64,000 nt of DNA from Fuerstiella sp. Its GTDB lineage: Bacteria > Planctomycetota > Planctomycetia > Planctomycetales > Planctomycetaceae. This document shows positions 9,431 through 20,232 of this stretch, in pieces. The translations under genes were made by a program, and so were the position numbers. Under the pieces are notes generated by a model. The model saw only the letters and a list, made by a program, of their open reading frames with translations. It did not search any database and was not told the DNA's origin. The stretch's first letter is position 1. The number at the start of each line of letters is the position of its first letter. The DNA lies in contig JAQWOH010000049.1 of NCBI GenBank assembly GCA_029245955.1, forward strand, positions 90,725-154,724, given 5' to 3'.

Positions 9431-12400
9431 TCAGGGGACAAGTATCATTTCCGGACTGTTCAGCAGTGACCAGACGGCATCCTCAGCCCGTTCTCTCCAC
9501 TCAGCACGAAGATACCGCGTGGGTGGCGGCCCCTGCCTGACCAATTCCTGAATTTCCATTTTGATGACATTGGCTTCAGAGTTCAGGTGGTTGGACCACG
9601 AAACGTACCGGAATCGCTTCTGTTCGGGGGCCGTTCCAACATCTTCGGTCGGTACGACGCGATCTCTGAAGCCTGGAGTCAGCAGGGCTGTGAACTGTTC
9701 GCGTTCTTTTGGTGTCGGGACTCGCGTCAGCAACTGCAGAAACAGACTGTCGGTCAATTCGTCGACAGACTGAGGTTGCATCATCAATCTGGTGAGGCCG
9801 CTGTGGTCCGAAAGTCGAGTGAGCCAGATGCCCAGCGTACCGTTGGCCAGAACTCCCGGCTGAATCAGATTCGGCATTTCTTCGCGATCTACCGTAGGCT
9901 CTGGCCTGGAATTCCTCCAGCCAAACGCTTTCAGCACGTCAGCCACAGCCTGAGCACGTGGCAGTGCCAGACTCGGGCGGTCACGTTCATTGGCCAGACT
10001 TGTAAATTCCCACGAGCGCCGGGGGCGTCCGAAGTTCAGAAACCGGCTGGCTGTCAGGGTGCCTTCGATATCCATCGTCAGCGGCTCAGTGTCCATCTGC
10101 TGTCCAGCCGCATGGAACGCGGAATCAACAATTTGTTCTGCTGTCATGCGGCGACGATAGGGGCCTTCAAAACAGGGGAGACCGTCGGCGGGCAGATCGA
10201 CAGCTGCTCTCTGATAGGCGTGGCTGCTGAACACGGATCGAGCAAATTCCTTCACGTTATAATCGGATGTGATAAGCAGATCCGCCAGTGCCGCAAGCAA
10301 CTCGGGATCAGACGCGGGGCTGCCTTCCCAGTCGTCGACAGGATCAACGAGTCCGGCTCCCATGAGACGCTGCCACAAGCGGTTGGCGATAACTTCAGCG
10401 AATCGACGGGACGCGGTAATCTGCGCAGCCAGCAGTTCGCGACTATCATCAGGCCGCGTGAGCAGTTCTCTGTCAACTGGTGGGGCAAGGTGCTCAAACG
10501 GAAAATGGGCGGAAATCTGTTCGCCGGGTTTCAGTGAAACTTCGATCAGCGATTTACGGGTCTGTTTTTCGAAGAACGCCGCTGGCACAGTGCTGGTCGT
10601 CGGCAGCTTCAGATCTTTTCTGTCGAGCATGGCCGCCATTTGAAACAGGTCTGCCTGTTTCCAGGCATGGTACGGGGCATCATGGCAGCGTGCACATTTC
10701 ATATTGACACCAAGAAAGGCTGAGCCGATCACATGAGCCTTGGCCGCCATTGGCACGTCGTTCTGCGATGCCAGCGAGAACCCGGCTGTGCCGCCGTTCC
10801 AGGCGCTGCCGCGCATCAACATAAGCTCCGTCGCAAAACGATCGATGGATTTGTTGTCCGTCAACGCTTCATGAATCCACCAGCGAAATGGCCCGGTGTT
10901 GTTCAGCATTGGCTTCAGCAGGTTCGGGTTTTCGGCGAGTGCATCCTGCCAGTAGCCCACCCAGTTATCGGCCCAGCGGGAATCGTTCAGCAGATGGTCA
11001 ATCACCTTATCGCGGCGATTCGCTGAATCTGCTTTCAGGAACTCCTGTGCCTCCGCCAGCGAAGGTGGAACCCCCACCGTGTCGATGTAGACTCGCCGCA
11101 AAAATGTGTGATCATCGACGATGGGTGACAGGGAAACCGGTGTCACCTGACTCTCGGGCATTGTCGCGCCGTCCGCAATCCATTTTTCGACTTTTGTTAA
11201 TTCGTCTTTGGTTAATCCGGCGCCTTTTGGCGGCATGCGATAATCATCCGCGGCGGCGCCGACCAGCTGGAACAGGTAACTGTCTTCGGGGCTGCCCGGG
11301 ACGACCGCCGGTTCACCGGACTCACCGCCCGTCAATAGTCGCCGGCGATCGACAATCAGCAAGTCGCCCTGTTCCTTTCTGCCGTGACAGCGAATGCAGT
11401 GAGCATCAAAAACAGGCTGGATATGTTCCTGAAAGAAAGTGGTGTCTGCATTCTGTTTTTTTCTTTCTGATTTTCGGTTACGAGCTGCGATTCGCCGGCC
11501 GATCAATTCGTCAATTGACAGGTGCGCGTTCGTGGACAGCAGTGTCTTCCGAGCGTGGTCATGGCGCTTGTTCCAGTAGTCCGCGTAGGTCAGATTGGCT
11601 GTCTGACGAGTGTGGCGATCGAGCACATCCAGTTGCTCGGACTGTTGATCCACAAAGGCCATCCAGCCATCGTCCGTCAGTGGGTATTCGGACAGCTGCG
11701 ATAGAATATGAAACATCCCGTGCGGCGGTGCGATGGCAACACACGTTTCGCCAAATTCAGCCCGGTAGCTGGGCCCGCCGACAATGACCTCATACATCAC
11801 GCGGTGTTTCCCTCCCTCGCTGCTGAACGCCACTACCTGCTCGTTGTCGCTCATCCAGTGAGGTCGCATGCCGGGAAACGGCACTTCCGGCAATTCGTCG
11901 ACAACGTGATGGGCCCCGCCCCGATTTGGCTGCGGGGCGGTGGTGAGAAGCACTTTTCCGTCAACAGTCAGTCGGGAAAGTCCGCGTGATCGAGACAGTA
12001 GTCTGTAGTCGCCGGCGGTCAGTTCTATCTCTGTCCATGCACGTACCAGCAGTGTTGTGCCCCAGTCCTCACGAATTCCCCATGAATCGTACTTGTGCGG
12101 CAGACGCACGAATCCCATATCGTCCTGAGTCCATTCGGTGAGTGGAGCGTCGGTTTCGAGTGGGATTTGGCTGACCGATTCGACGGAACCGAACAGCTGC
12201 ACAACCACCTTCCCCGCGGGAACCAAAGGTGGCTTAACATCCGGCGGATTCCACCTGTACCGACTTATCAATTCGTCGGACGGGACCTCGTGACGGTGGA
12301 TTCGAAGTTCATCAATCGACCCGTGAAAGGAGTTGCCCCTGTTGCCGCCCATGGTGGATCCAATCCAGACGTCGTCATCATCAACGACCGGTGGTTCTGT

Positions 12401-13015
12401 CGTTTCGCCACCCATGTCCCAGCTTCCATTAACTTCCTTTCCGTCGATGAACCCGCGGATGCTTTTGGGTTCGCCGAAACGATAGCCCACAGCCACATGG
12501 TGCCAGCGACTGCCTGGCAGGAAACCAGTTTTCGATGTCCAGCGATGCCAGTCGCCGTTTCCCGTTTCGGTCTTCCGGCTGTGAAACAGAAAGTTCACGC
12601 AGGCACGGCCTTTATTCCTGCGAAGACGAAACGCCCAGTTCTGGTTAAGTGTTTTTGTTCCCGATGTTTCGGTGCGTCCCTTGCCTACAATGTATGCGTT
12701 ATCGTTCAGCGAACTAACTTGGACCCACGCCTCGAACGTCACGGCATCGCCGTTATCAAAGTCGTACCGTCCGTCTGCAATATCATCGGGAATTTGCAGC
12801 CAGGATGGTGCTTCCAGTGTTAATACTCGATTCTGCTTTGAGAACCCGGGATAACGAGGTTCTTCCAGCCCCGCGGCGCGTGATGTTGCAACCCCATGTA
12901 CCTGTCCCGGAACGTCGTTATTAAACGACCATTGGATCAGCGGTTCCGGATCGACAGCAAGAGTCGTCGTGGTCGTTGAGAGCAACACGGTAAGACAGAA
13001 AGTAAATCTGTTCAT
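9431..13015 (-). CDS. Planctomycete cytochrome C / DUF1549 / DUF1553 protein with LamG domain
   Basis: A 1,194-residue exported protein. Order of parts: signal peptide (1-20), a LamG/concanavalin-like domain at about 25-250 (CVNFLF, WHHVAVGYRF, DELRIH), a linker, then a PSCyt1-type haem domain with CIRCH at 540-544. DUF1549 follows at about 625-840 with a second CxxCH, CARCH, at 774-778, and DUF1553 fills the C-terminus. The ATG at 13015 is preferred over the upstream extension to 13132, because it is followed directly by an exporting hydrophobic segment. The haem motifs imply an extracytoplasmic redox protein; LamG suggests binding to glycans. It forms an operon with the DUF1501 gene. Such proteins abound in planctomycetes, but their substrates are undetermined. 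Confidence 0.93.
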   Translation of the reverse strand: MNRFTFCLTVLLSTTTTTLAVDPEPLIQWSFNNDVPGQVHGVATSRAAGLEEPRYPGFSKQNRVLTLEAPSWLQIPDDIADGRYDFDNGDAVTFEAWVQVSSLNDNAYIVGKGRTETSGTKTLNQNWAFRLRRNKGRACVNFLFHSRKTETGNGDWHRWTSKTGFLPGSRWHHVAVGYRFGEPKSIRGFIDGKEVNGSWDMGGETTEPPVVDDDDVWIGSTMGGNRGNSFHGSIDELRIHRHEVPSDELISRYRWNPPDVKPPLVPAGKVVVQLFGSVESVSQIPLETDAPLTEWTQDDMGFVRLPHKYDSWGIREDWGTTLLVRAWTEIELTAGDYRLLSRSRGLSRLTVDGKVLLTTAPQPNRGGAHHVVDELPEVPFPGMRPHWMSDNEQVVAFSSEGGKHRVMYEVIVGGPSYRAEFGETCVAIAPPHGMFHILSQLSEYPLTDDGWMAFVDQQSEQLDVLDRHTRQTANLTYADYWNKRHDHARKTLLSTNAHLSIDELIGRRIAARNRKSERKKQNADTTFFQEHIQPVFDAHCIRCHGRKEQGDLLIVDRRRLLTGGESGEPAVVPGSPEDSYLFQLVGAAADDYRMPPKGAGLTKDELTKVEKWIADGATMPESQVTPVSLSPIVDDHTFLRRVYIDTVGVPPSLAEAQEFLKADSANRRDKVIDHLLNDSRWADNWVGYWQDALAENPNLLKPMLNNTGPFRWWIHEALTDNKSIDRFATELMLMRGSAWNGGTAGFSLASQNDVPMAAKAHVIGSAFLGVNMKCARCHDAPYHAWKQADLFQMAAMLDRKDLKLPTTSTVPAAFFEKQTRKSLIEVSLKPGEQISAHFPFEHLAPPVDRELLTRPDDSRELLAAQITASRRFAEVIANRLWQRLMGAGLVDPVDDWEGSPASDPELLAALADLLITSDYNVKEFARSVFSSHAYQRAAVDLPADGLPCFEGPYRRRMTAEQIVDSAFHAAGQQMDTEPLTMDIEGTLTASRFLNFGRPRRSWEFTSLANERDRPSLALPRAQAVADVLKAFGWRNSRPEPTVDREEMPNLIQPGVLANGTLGIWLTRLSDHSGLTRLMMQPQSVDELTDSLFLQLLTRVPTPKEREQFTALLTPGFRDRVVPTEDVGTAPEQKRFRYVSWSNHLNSEANVIKMEIQELVRQGPPPTRYLRAEWRERAEDAVWSLLNSPEMILVP

Positions 13016-13283
13016 GGCAGCCCATTTGGTGGGAACTGAGACGGGCAGGAAGGTACGGCGCGGGACCAAATGATAGCGAGAGCACGACTGGAAATGCACC
13101 GTGTTTTCGAATTTGCCGAGGCGCCGCGTCACAGATATGGCGACAGGGAGCCGCTGAAATCACCGCTGCTGCGCAACCGGACGCGCGATCCGAGTGTTTC
13201 TGCTGTTGTGTTACGGCCGTACCGGGCAGAAGTGAACTTCGTATCACTGACGGAGCAGGGCAACATCTGTACTGCCTGACGGC

Positions 13284-13769
13284 CTATTTTGTCGGAAGCT
13301 TCGCAATGATCTGATCAGCCGTGTGGAACCCAATGATTCCCCCAACAGCTTTACCATTCTGAAAGAATCTGATATCGGGAATTGCCCCCACCTGAAAATG
13401 GGTGGCCAGCTCACTCTGAGAATCCACATCGATAGTAATTACTATGGCTTCGTCCCGGGTTCGGGCGGATACCTTTTCCATCTCGGGTTTCAACATCTGG
13501 CACGGTCCGCACCACGTTGCGCCGAAGTCCACAATGAGAATTTTCCCGGACGTGGCGGCTTCGGATAACGTTTCGTTGAATTTAACCGTTTTGTGAGTGA
13601 CGGTGGACGATTCGTCCACCGCAAGCCGCTCTGCCGTGCCATTGATTCCCGGAATCGGATCCACGACAGCGTGCTCTGTACACCCGACCAGACTGATCAG
13701 GGCTAAAGTGGCGACAACGCAGGTGCTGCGGTTTAGTAGGGAAAAATGCGGTTGTTGGCTGTGGTTCAT
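13284..13769 (-). CDS. Thioredoxin-fold lipoprotein
   Basis: A 161-residue predicted lipoprotein. A hydrophobic N-terminal segment ends in the lipobox LVGC (27-30), so Cys30 should be lipidated and the protein held on the outside of the cytoplasmic membrane or in the outer envelope. The remainder is a thioredoxin domain with the active-site motif WCGPC at 86-90 and the cis-proline region GAIPD. The canonical thioredoxin motif rather than a DsbA-like one suggests reduction or general thiol exchange in the periplasm. It stands alone, upstream of and divergent from the Fe-S carrier gene. The partner is unknown. Confidence 0.88.
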   Translation of the reverse strand: MNHSQQPHFSLLNRSTCVVATLALISLVGCTEHAVVDPIPGINGTAERLAVDESSTVTHKTVKFNETLSEAATSGKILIVDFGATWCGPCQMLKPEMEKVSARTRDEAIVITIDVDSQSELATHFQVGAIPDIRFFQNGKAVGGIIGFHTADQIIAKLPTK

Positions 13770-14012
13770 CTGCAGCAGACCTGTCGGAATGTAAGAAGTT
13801 CGGCTTCCTGGTGAGAAATACAGCGGTTTGTACGAAGGACGTACTTGACACTCACTACCTTACGTCGAATAAACTGTACTGGAGCCTGTTGTTCGACTAT
13901 CGTAGGATCTGAGTGCGAATAGTACAGTGCCGGTTCCCAAAGCCTCTACGTTCATCATATCATGGGCGGGTCAATGGCCGCTCGGAAACGTAAATTAGAC
14001 TAGGAGTGAGAA

Positions 14013-14345
14013 ATGGGTATTACGCTGACCGAAGCTGCGGCTACGGAAATCAGGCGTGTTCTGGACGAGCAGAGCCGTCCGGAGTTGAAGTATGTTCGTG
14101 TGGGCGTTGTTGGTGGTGGCTGCAGCGGCTTCCAGTATGACTTCAATTTCACGAATGATTACGACGACTCCAAAGATGTTTTTGGCGAACAACACGGTGT
14201 CGGCGTTGTCGTGGATAAGAAAAGCGACTTGTTCCTTGATGGAACGACAATTGACTTTTACACAGGGCTCGACAAACGCGGGTTTACTTTTGATAACCCG
14301 AACGCCGTGAAGAGCTGTGGCTGCGGCAGCAGCTTTTCTGCCTGA
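14013..14345 (+). CDS. IscA/ErpA-type iron-sulfur cluster carrier
   Basis: A 110-residue A-type Fe-S carrier (HesB/IscA family). The three cluster-ligating cysteines are present: Cys37 in GGGCSGF and Cys102/Cys104 in the C-terminal SCGCGSSF. Length is normal. The start ATG follows AGGAGTGAG, a good Shine-Dalgarno. The protein would receive Fe-S clusters from a scaffold and pass them to apo-enzymes in the cytoplasm. No isc or suf genes are adjacent, but the Fe-S-repair-associated ygfZ homologue lies 1.7 kb downstream. An intrinsic terminator follows the stop, so it is probably monocistronic. IscA, SufA and ErpA cannot be told apart from sequence alone. Confidence 0.93.
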   Translation: MGITLTEAAATEIRRVLDEQSRPELKYVRVGVVGGGCSGFQYDFNFTNDYDDSKDVFGEQHGVGVVVDKKSDLFLDGTTIDFYTGLDKRGFTFDNPNAVKSCGCGSSFSA

Positions 14346-14377
14346 CAGGCTGTTCCGCCTGTTGATTGAAAACATGG

Positions 14378-14410
14378 CCTCAGCGTCGGTTACGGCGTTG
14401 AGGTTTTTTT
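14378..14410 (+). terminator. Intrinsic terminator after the IscA-like gene
   Basis: An 11-bp stem (two G-U pairs) is formed by CCTCAGCGTCG and CGGCGTTGAGG around a GTTA loop, followed directly by seven T residues at 14404-14410. It lies 33 bp after the stop codon of the Fe-S carrier gene and separates it from the PmoA-family gene. Confidence 0.85.
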
Positions 14411-14454
14411 GCGGCTTGACGAATCGGTCCGTCCGCAGACGATGGATTCATGAC

Positions 14455-15447
14455 ATGATCGCGAATTCTTCAGCCTTCCCCAAATCTGTTGCCAGACATA
14501 TGCAGGACTGTTTGAAACATTTTTGCTGGACTGTGATCATGACGGCCAGTGGCGTTGCGGCCGGGCAGTCTGCCGAACGGTCGGGTTTGCAGGCTGAGGT
14601 CACGCGGGAGGGGATCACAGTGACTGAGGCTGGTCAGTCGCTCCTGCATTATCAGCTGAGGACGAAGTCGCTGGACGGTGCGTGGCCGCGAGCGAACTAC
14701 ATTCATCCGTTGTACGATCTGGACGGGAATGTCATTACTGAGGACTTTCCGGAAGACCATGGACATCATCGGGGCATCTTCTGGGCGTGGCATCAGGTGC
14801 GGGTCGGTGATCAGAAGGTCGGTGATGCCTGGGTCTGTAAGGACTTTTTGTGGGACGTGCAATCGCAGGGCATCGAGTACGACACGGGCGGATGTCTCAG
14901 GCTTATTGCCAACGTGGAATGGAAGTCCCCGCGGATTTGCAATCAGTCCGGAGAGATGTTGCCCATTGTCGCTGAACGCACCGTCATTAGTGTTCACCCT
15001 GTCCACAACAAGTATCGACTGCTGGATTTCGAAATCTCACTGAGGGCGTTGCTGCGGAATGTTCGCATTGGCGGTTCGGAAGATGTGAAAGGTTACGGGG
15101 GCTTTTCGCCGCGAATCAAGCTTTCAGAAAATCAGAAGTTCGTTGGCAACAACGGTCTGGTTGAACCGCAGAAAACGGCCGTTGAAGCGGGGCCGTGGAT
15201 CGATATTTCCAATGAGACAGGCGGCCTTGCCATTCTGTGCCACCCTTCAAATCCGGGATTCCCGCAGTCCTGGATCCTGCGGGCCGAACGCAGCATGCAG
15301 AATGCTCAATACCCGGGTGCGGAGCCGGTTGAGTTATCGACGACCACTCAGACTGTGTTGCGCTACCGACTGGTCATCCATCGTAGTGCCGTAGACCAGA
15401 CGAATATCGCGGAACTGTTTGCGGAATATGCGTCTGAGGTTCACTGA
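14455..15447 (+). CDS. PmoA-family (DUF6807) exported protein
   Basis: About 330 residues of the PmoA-like family (DUF6807), abundant in planctomycetes. The signature HHRGIFWAWH is present, with a conserved Asp/Glu-rich segment before it (DGNVITEDFPEDHGHHRG). A secretion signal precedes the mature part: hydrophobic residues around HFCWTVIMTASGVAAG. The start is uncertain. ATG 14455 or ATG 14500 both give a usable signal peptide; the longest frame, from 14317, would overlap the Fe-S carrier gene and its terminator and is unlikely. Despite the family name, membership does not imply methane oxidation; homologues often accompany sugar-related genes. No clear operon partner is present. Confidence 0.85.
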   Translation: MIANSSAFPKSVARHMQDCLKHFCWTVIMTASGVAAGQSAERSGLQAEVTREGITVTEAGQSLLHYQLRTKSLDGAWPRANYIHPLYDLDGNVITEDFPEDHGHHRGIFWAWHQVRVGDQKVGDAWVCKDFLWDVQSQGIEYDTGGCLRLIANVEWKSPRICNQSGEMLPIVAERTVISVHPVHNKYRLLDFEISLRALLRNVRIGGSEDVKGYGGFSPRIKLSENQKFVGNNGLVEPQKTAVEAGPWIDISNETGGLAILCHPSNPGFPQSWILRAERSMQNAQYPGAEPVELSTTTQTVLRYRLVIHRSAVDQTNIAELFAEYASEVH

Positions 15448-16090
15448 GACAGATGCTGGAATCAATAGCGGGCACGTCCATGAAAGCGCATTCTGCCCGT
15501 AGTGTCGAATTCTGTCAGTGGAATGCAATCCCCTCCGATATGCGCCGGGCGCCCTCAGGCAAGGTGTTGACGGTGGTGTGAACTGAAGTGACGCGGCACA
15601 ATTGGCACTGTTATTCGGTACACGGCGTTCAGCCGCGTTTAGCATCCGACTGCCGCGCTGCATGGCCCGAAATGCAGTATTGCCTGCAGGAAGTGAGGCA
15701 CTTTCTGAAGGTGGAAACACCGTCTGACTCTGGAGTCGGAGGTGCTGAGCCACTGTGGCAGGAGAGTCGGGGTACGTTTTGGTCGAAAGCACCCGAATAC
15801 AGAAGGAAGGCCCGGATTCACTCACACAAGACTGAACTTGCTTGCTGTATTGCTTCAAATCGAATGGGGCCGTAGAAACAGTTACTGAGCTCCTGCTGCA
15901 CGACATCAGGAAACTCGATGTCGTGGGCGGCGGGCCTTGAATGAAGCCATTCCCCAACCATCCCTCACTTTCCCATCGGGGGGCATGGTACTGAAACCAA
16001 CTGCAGGATGTCACGACAAAACGTTGACCGTAATCTCTTACCTCTTTTACATGCATGAATGCATCGGCGATGAATAGAAACGGAACTCCA
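15448..16090. other. Non-coding gap with a perfect 9-bp hairpin
   Basis: No convincing ORF is seen on either strand. A perfect inverted repeat, CACGACATC (15899-15907) and GATGTCGTG (15917-15925) with a 9-nt loop, lies about 165 bp before the ygfZ-like start. No T-run follows, so it is not a standard terminator; it may be a leader structure or an operator. Confidence 0.4.
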
Positions 16091-17104
16091 ATGTCACCAG
16101 ACCTGGTTGATCTTTTGAGGCAGCACGACGCACGAATCTCTGAAGTGTCGGACGCACGAACGGTTGTTGAGCACTTTGGTGATGTCAAACAGGAACTGGA
16201 CGCGCTACGGTCCTCGGCTGTGGTATGTCCGTTGCCGGATTACATCAGTATTCGAGTTGCCGGAGATGATCGAGCAAAGTTTCTGCACAATTTCTGTACG
16301 AATAACATTAACGATCTGAACCCAGGTCAGTCCTGCGAAGTGTTTTTCTGTGACGTAAAGGCTCGAATTCTGGCACACGGGTATGTACTGGCTGGTGCCG
16401 AATCGCACGAAATTCAGATGCTGCCTGGTGACGCCGAAGCACTGATCAGTCATTTGAATCGCTACATCATTACAGAGGACGTGACTCTGACGTGCCTGTC
16501 GGTCGGTCGAACCACGTTCGCTGTCGCCGGACCGGCAATTCAGGACGTTCTTGGTGCTGTGGAGGGCGGCGCGGAAATGTCGGTCTCCAGCTGCTGCCTG
16601 CAGGATGACGTCGCAATGTTCCGGACAACGTGGGATGATCTGCCTGTGGCGTTCGTCTCCGTAAACAATGAAACTGGCGCGGAAACATGGCGCAGAGTTG
16701 CCGCACACGCCACCGCAGCCGGGAATACGACGTTTCACCATCTGAGAATCACGGAAGGCTACCCGCTTATGGGCACTGACCTGACCGGCGACAATATGGC
16801 ACCTGAGGCCGATCGAAATGACCTTGCAATTTCGTACCGGAAAGGCTGTTACCTGGGGCAGGAGCCGATTGCCCGGCTGGATGCCATGGGCCACGTTAAC
16901 CAGAAACTGTTTAAGGGCCGGGCCACTGTGACAGACCGAGTGTCGGACAGTGAAGAGCTGCCGATCGTGACGTCGCGGTCTCTGGCGGACGACGCTTCCT
17001 TTCCGGTCCTGCTGCCGATGTCGGTCAGGCTGGCGTCGAGTTCCTCTGCCGTGATGGCCAGAACCAGGGACGGAGCAGCCGTGCATCTCGATCGACTTGT
17101 TTAG
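16091..17104 (+). CDS. ygfZ: YgfZ-type folate-binding (GcvT-like) protein
   Basis: About 337 residues of the GcvT/YgfZ fold. The YgfZ signature K-G-C-Y-x-G-Q-E is seen as KGCYLGQE, followed by an Arg, near residue 254. The protein lacks the size and partners of a true glycine-cleavage T protein, and no gcvH or gcvP is nearby, so it is called YgfZ. The family is a tetrahydrofolate-dependent factor that supports assembly or repair of certain Fe-S enzymes in the cytoplasm, which fits the A-type carrier upstream. The ATG at 16091 is chosen because the 12 upstream codons back to 16055 are not family-like; either start is possible. It converges on the FAD-enzyme gene with a 39-bp gap. Confidence 0.85.
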   Translation: MSPDLVDLLRQHDARISEVSDARTVVEHFGDVKQELDALRSSAVVCPLPDYISIRVAGDDRAKFLHNFCTNNINDLNPGQSCEVFFCDVKARILAHGYVLAGAESHEIQMLPGDAEALISHLNRYIITEDVTLTCLSVGRTTFAVAGPAIQDVLGAVEGGAEMSVSSCCLQDDVAMFRTTWDDLPVAFVSVNNETGAETWRRVAAHATAAGNTTFHHLRITEGYPLMGTDLTGDNMAPEADRNDLAISYRKGCYLGQEPIARLDAMGHVNQKLFKGRATVTDRVSDSEELPIVTSRSLADDASFPVLLPMSVRLASSSSAVMARTRDGAAVHLDRLV

Positions 17105-17143
17105 GCCGCCACGCCGGAGTGGTCTGTGAATTGCTCAGGTTGT

Positions 17144-18574
<1,431 letters not shown>

Positions 18575-18582
18575 GGGAACGA

Positions 18583-18625
18583 GAACTGGATCAGCGAATG
18601 GGAACTGGATCAGCGAATGGGAACT
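18583..18625. repeat. 19-bp tandem duplication at the 5' end of the FAD-enzyme gene
   Basis: Two perfect adjacent copies of GAACTGGATCAGCGAATGG lie at 18583-18601 and 18602-18620, followed by five bases of a third. It covers the leader or extreme N-terminal codons of the oxidoreductase gene, just upstream of its preferred ATG. Confidence 0.9.
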
Positions 18626-18786
18626 CATCCCGCCGTCATTCCCACGTCAGGAAGATGATGAGCTGGCAGGAAGTCGAGGAGAGTATCAGAAAAATCCTGG
18701 GAACTTCAAATCGCTGTCTGATTTACTTGTACAGTCCGGGGTTTTCGACGTTGGTGTCCTGTTTCTGGCGGGGCCGAACGTCCGGG

Positions 18787-20232
18787 TCAGGCCAGAATTT
18801 TTTCCACCACGCTGCCACTGACATCGGTCAGTCGGAAGTCACGGCCCTGAAAGCGATATGTCAGCTTTTCGTGATGAATGCCCAGCAGACGCAGCATGGT
18901 GGCGTGCAGGTCATTGACGTGCACTTTATCCTCGACCGCAGCATACCCCAATTCATCTGTGGCTCCATGACGAATGCCACCCTGGACACCGCCTCCAGCC
19001 ATCCAGGTCGAAAAGCCTTTGATGTGGTGATCTCGACCGGATCCCTGAGCCATCGGCGTTCGACCAAATTCGCCGCCCCAGATTACCAGCGTTTCGTCCA
19101 GCATGTCACGCTGTTTCAGATCCTTCAACAATGCGGCCGTTCCCTGATCCACCAGACTGGCCGTGACCGCCGACGCATTCTTAATGCCACCGTGGTGGTC
19201 CCAGCCGCGGTGATACAATTGTATGAATCGGACGCCGCGTTCGGCCAGCCGCCGAGCCAGCAGGCAGTTGGCAGCATAACTACCGTCGCCGCCCTGCGTT
19301 CCATACATCTCCAGAATGTGCTTTGGTTCACCCGACACATCCATCAATTCGGGCACAGACGTCTGCATTCTGAACGCCAGCTCATACTGAGCAATGCGAG
19401 TGGCCACCTCAGGGTCCTGGAATGTTGCATTGCCAATTCGATTCAGTGACTGCACAGCATCAATGACATCGCGCTGCTGTCCAAGGCTCACGCCGTCCGG
19501 ACTCTTGACGTACAGTACCGGATTACCGTTCGACCGAAATTCCACACCCTGAAAACGACTCGGCAGAAAGCCGCTGTGCCACTGGCGCGAAGCGATCGGC
19601 TGTGACTGCCCGCCGCCAACCGAGGTCATCACGACATACCCGGGCAGGTTTTCCGACGCGCTTCCCAGACCGTATAACATCCATGAACCCATCGACGGAC
19701 GGCCCGGAATGCTGGTGCCGGTGTTCATCAGTGTATGTGCAGGATCGTGATTGATCTGGTCTGTATGCAGGGAATTGATGATGCACAGATCATCTGCCAT
19801 GGAACCGATGTGAGGCAGAATGCTGCTGACTGCCAGACCGGACTGCCCGTGCTTTACAAATTTGTGTTGCGGGGCCAAACACTTCAGCTTGTCGCGCTGT
19901 CCCTGAAGTTGAGCGATGGGCTGTCCTTCCGTGAAGGACTTCGGCATTGGCTGACCATCCAGTTTCGCCAGCTGTTCCTTATAATCAAGCGTCTCAAGAT
20001 GTGACGCACCACCTGCCATACACAGGTGAATTACGCGTTTGCACTTTTGCGGAAAATGCAGGGGCTTGACAATGCCGTCCCATTTCGGCGGGGCGGCGCT
20101 GTCGTTCTCAGCTGCGTTCAGCAGGTCCGGCGCCATGATTGAGCTCAGGGCGAGCGTGCCGATTCCGCTGGATGAGCGACTCAGGAAGCTGCGACGACTT
20201 TGCTCAAGTCGAATCGTGTCCAGCATATTCAT
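18787..20232 (-). CDS. DUF1501 protein (orphan)
   Basis: About 481 residues of DUF1501. The N-terminus carries an exported twin-arginine-like segment (SRRSFLSRSSSGIGTLALSS). Family landmarks are visible: HLCMAGGASHLETLDYK near residue 70, HTLMNTG, the DHHGG motif late in the protein, and WGGEFGRTP followed by GRDHH. Unlike the copy at 8045-9337, no DUF1549/DUF1553 gene is adjacent: the next gene upstream on the same strand is absent, and 560 bp of non-coding sequence precedes it. The start is at ATG 20232 or 20226; the upstream extension to 20286 is not family-like. It is expected to act outside the cytoplasm; the reaction is unknown. Confidence 0.93.
   Translation of the reverse strand: MNMLDTIRLEQSRRSFLSRSSSGIGTLALSSIMAPDLLNAAENDSAAPPKWDGIVKPLHFPQKCKRVIHLCMAGGASHLETLDYKEQLAKLDGQPMPKSFTEGQPIAQLQGQRDKLKCLAPQHKFVKHGQSGLAVSSILPHIGSMADDLCIINSLHTDQINHDPAHTLMNTGTSIPGRPSMGSWMLYGLGSASENLPGYVVMTSVGGGQSQPIASRQWHSGFLPSRFQGVEFRSNGNPVLYVKSPDGVSLGQQRDVIDAVQSLNRIGNATFQDPEVATRIAQYELAFRMQTSVPELMDVSGEPKHILEMYGTQGGDGSYAANCLLARRLAERGVRFIQLYHRGWDHHGGIKNASAVTASLVDQGTAALLKDLKQRDMLDETLVIWGGEFGRTPMAQGSGRDHHIKGFSTWMAGGGVQGGIRHGATDELGYAAVEDKVHVNDLHATMLRLLGIHHEKLTYRFQGRDFRLTDVSGSVVEKILA

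Noticed and set aside
10888..11787. Plus-strand 299-codon ORF inside the cytochrome/DUF1549 gene
   Set aside because: It lies wholly antisense to a gene with intact haem motifs and conserved domains; Arg/Pro/Ser-rich shadow frame.
15334..16188. Minus-strand ORF of 284 codons across the gap before ygfZ
   Set aside because: It overlaps two well-supported plus-strand genes at both ends, has Ser/Cys/Pro-rich composition typical of antisense frames, and no recognisable motif.
16091..17104. Glycine-cleavage T protein (GcvT)
   Set aside because: The KGCYLGQE signature and absence of gcvH/gcvP neighbours favour the YgfZ branch of the same fold.
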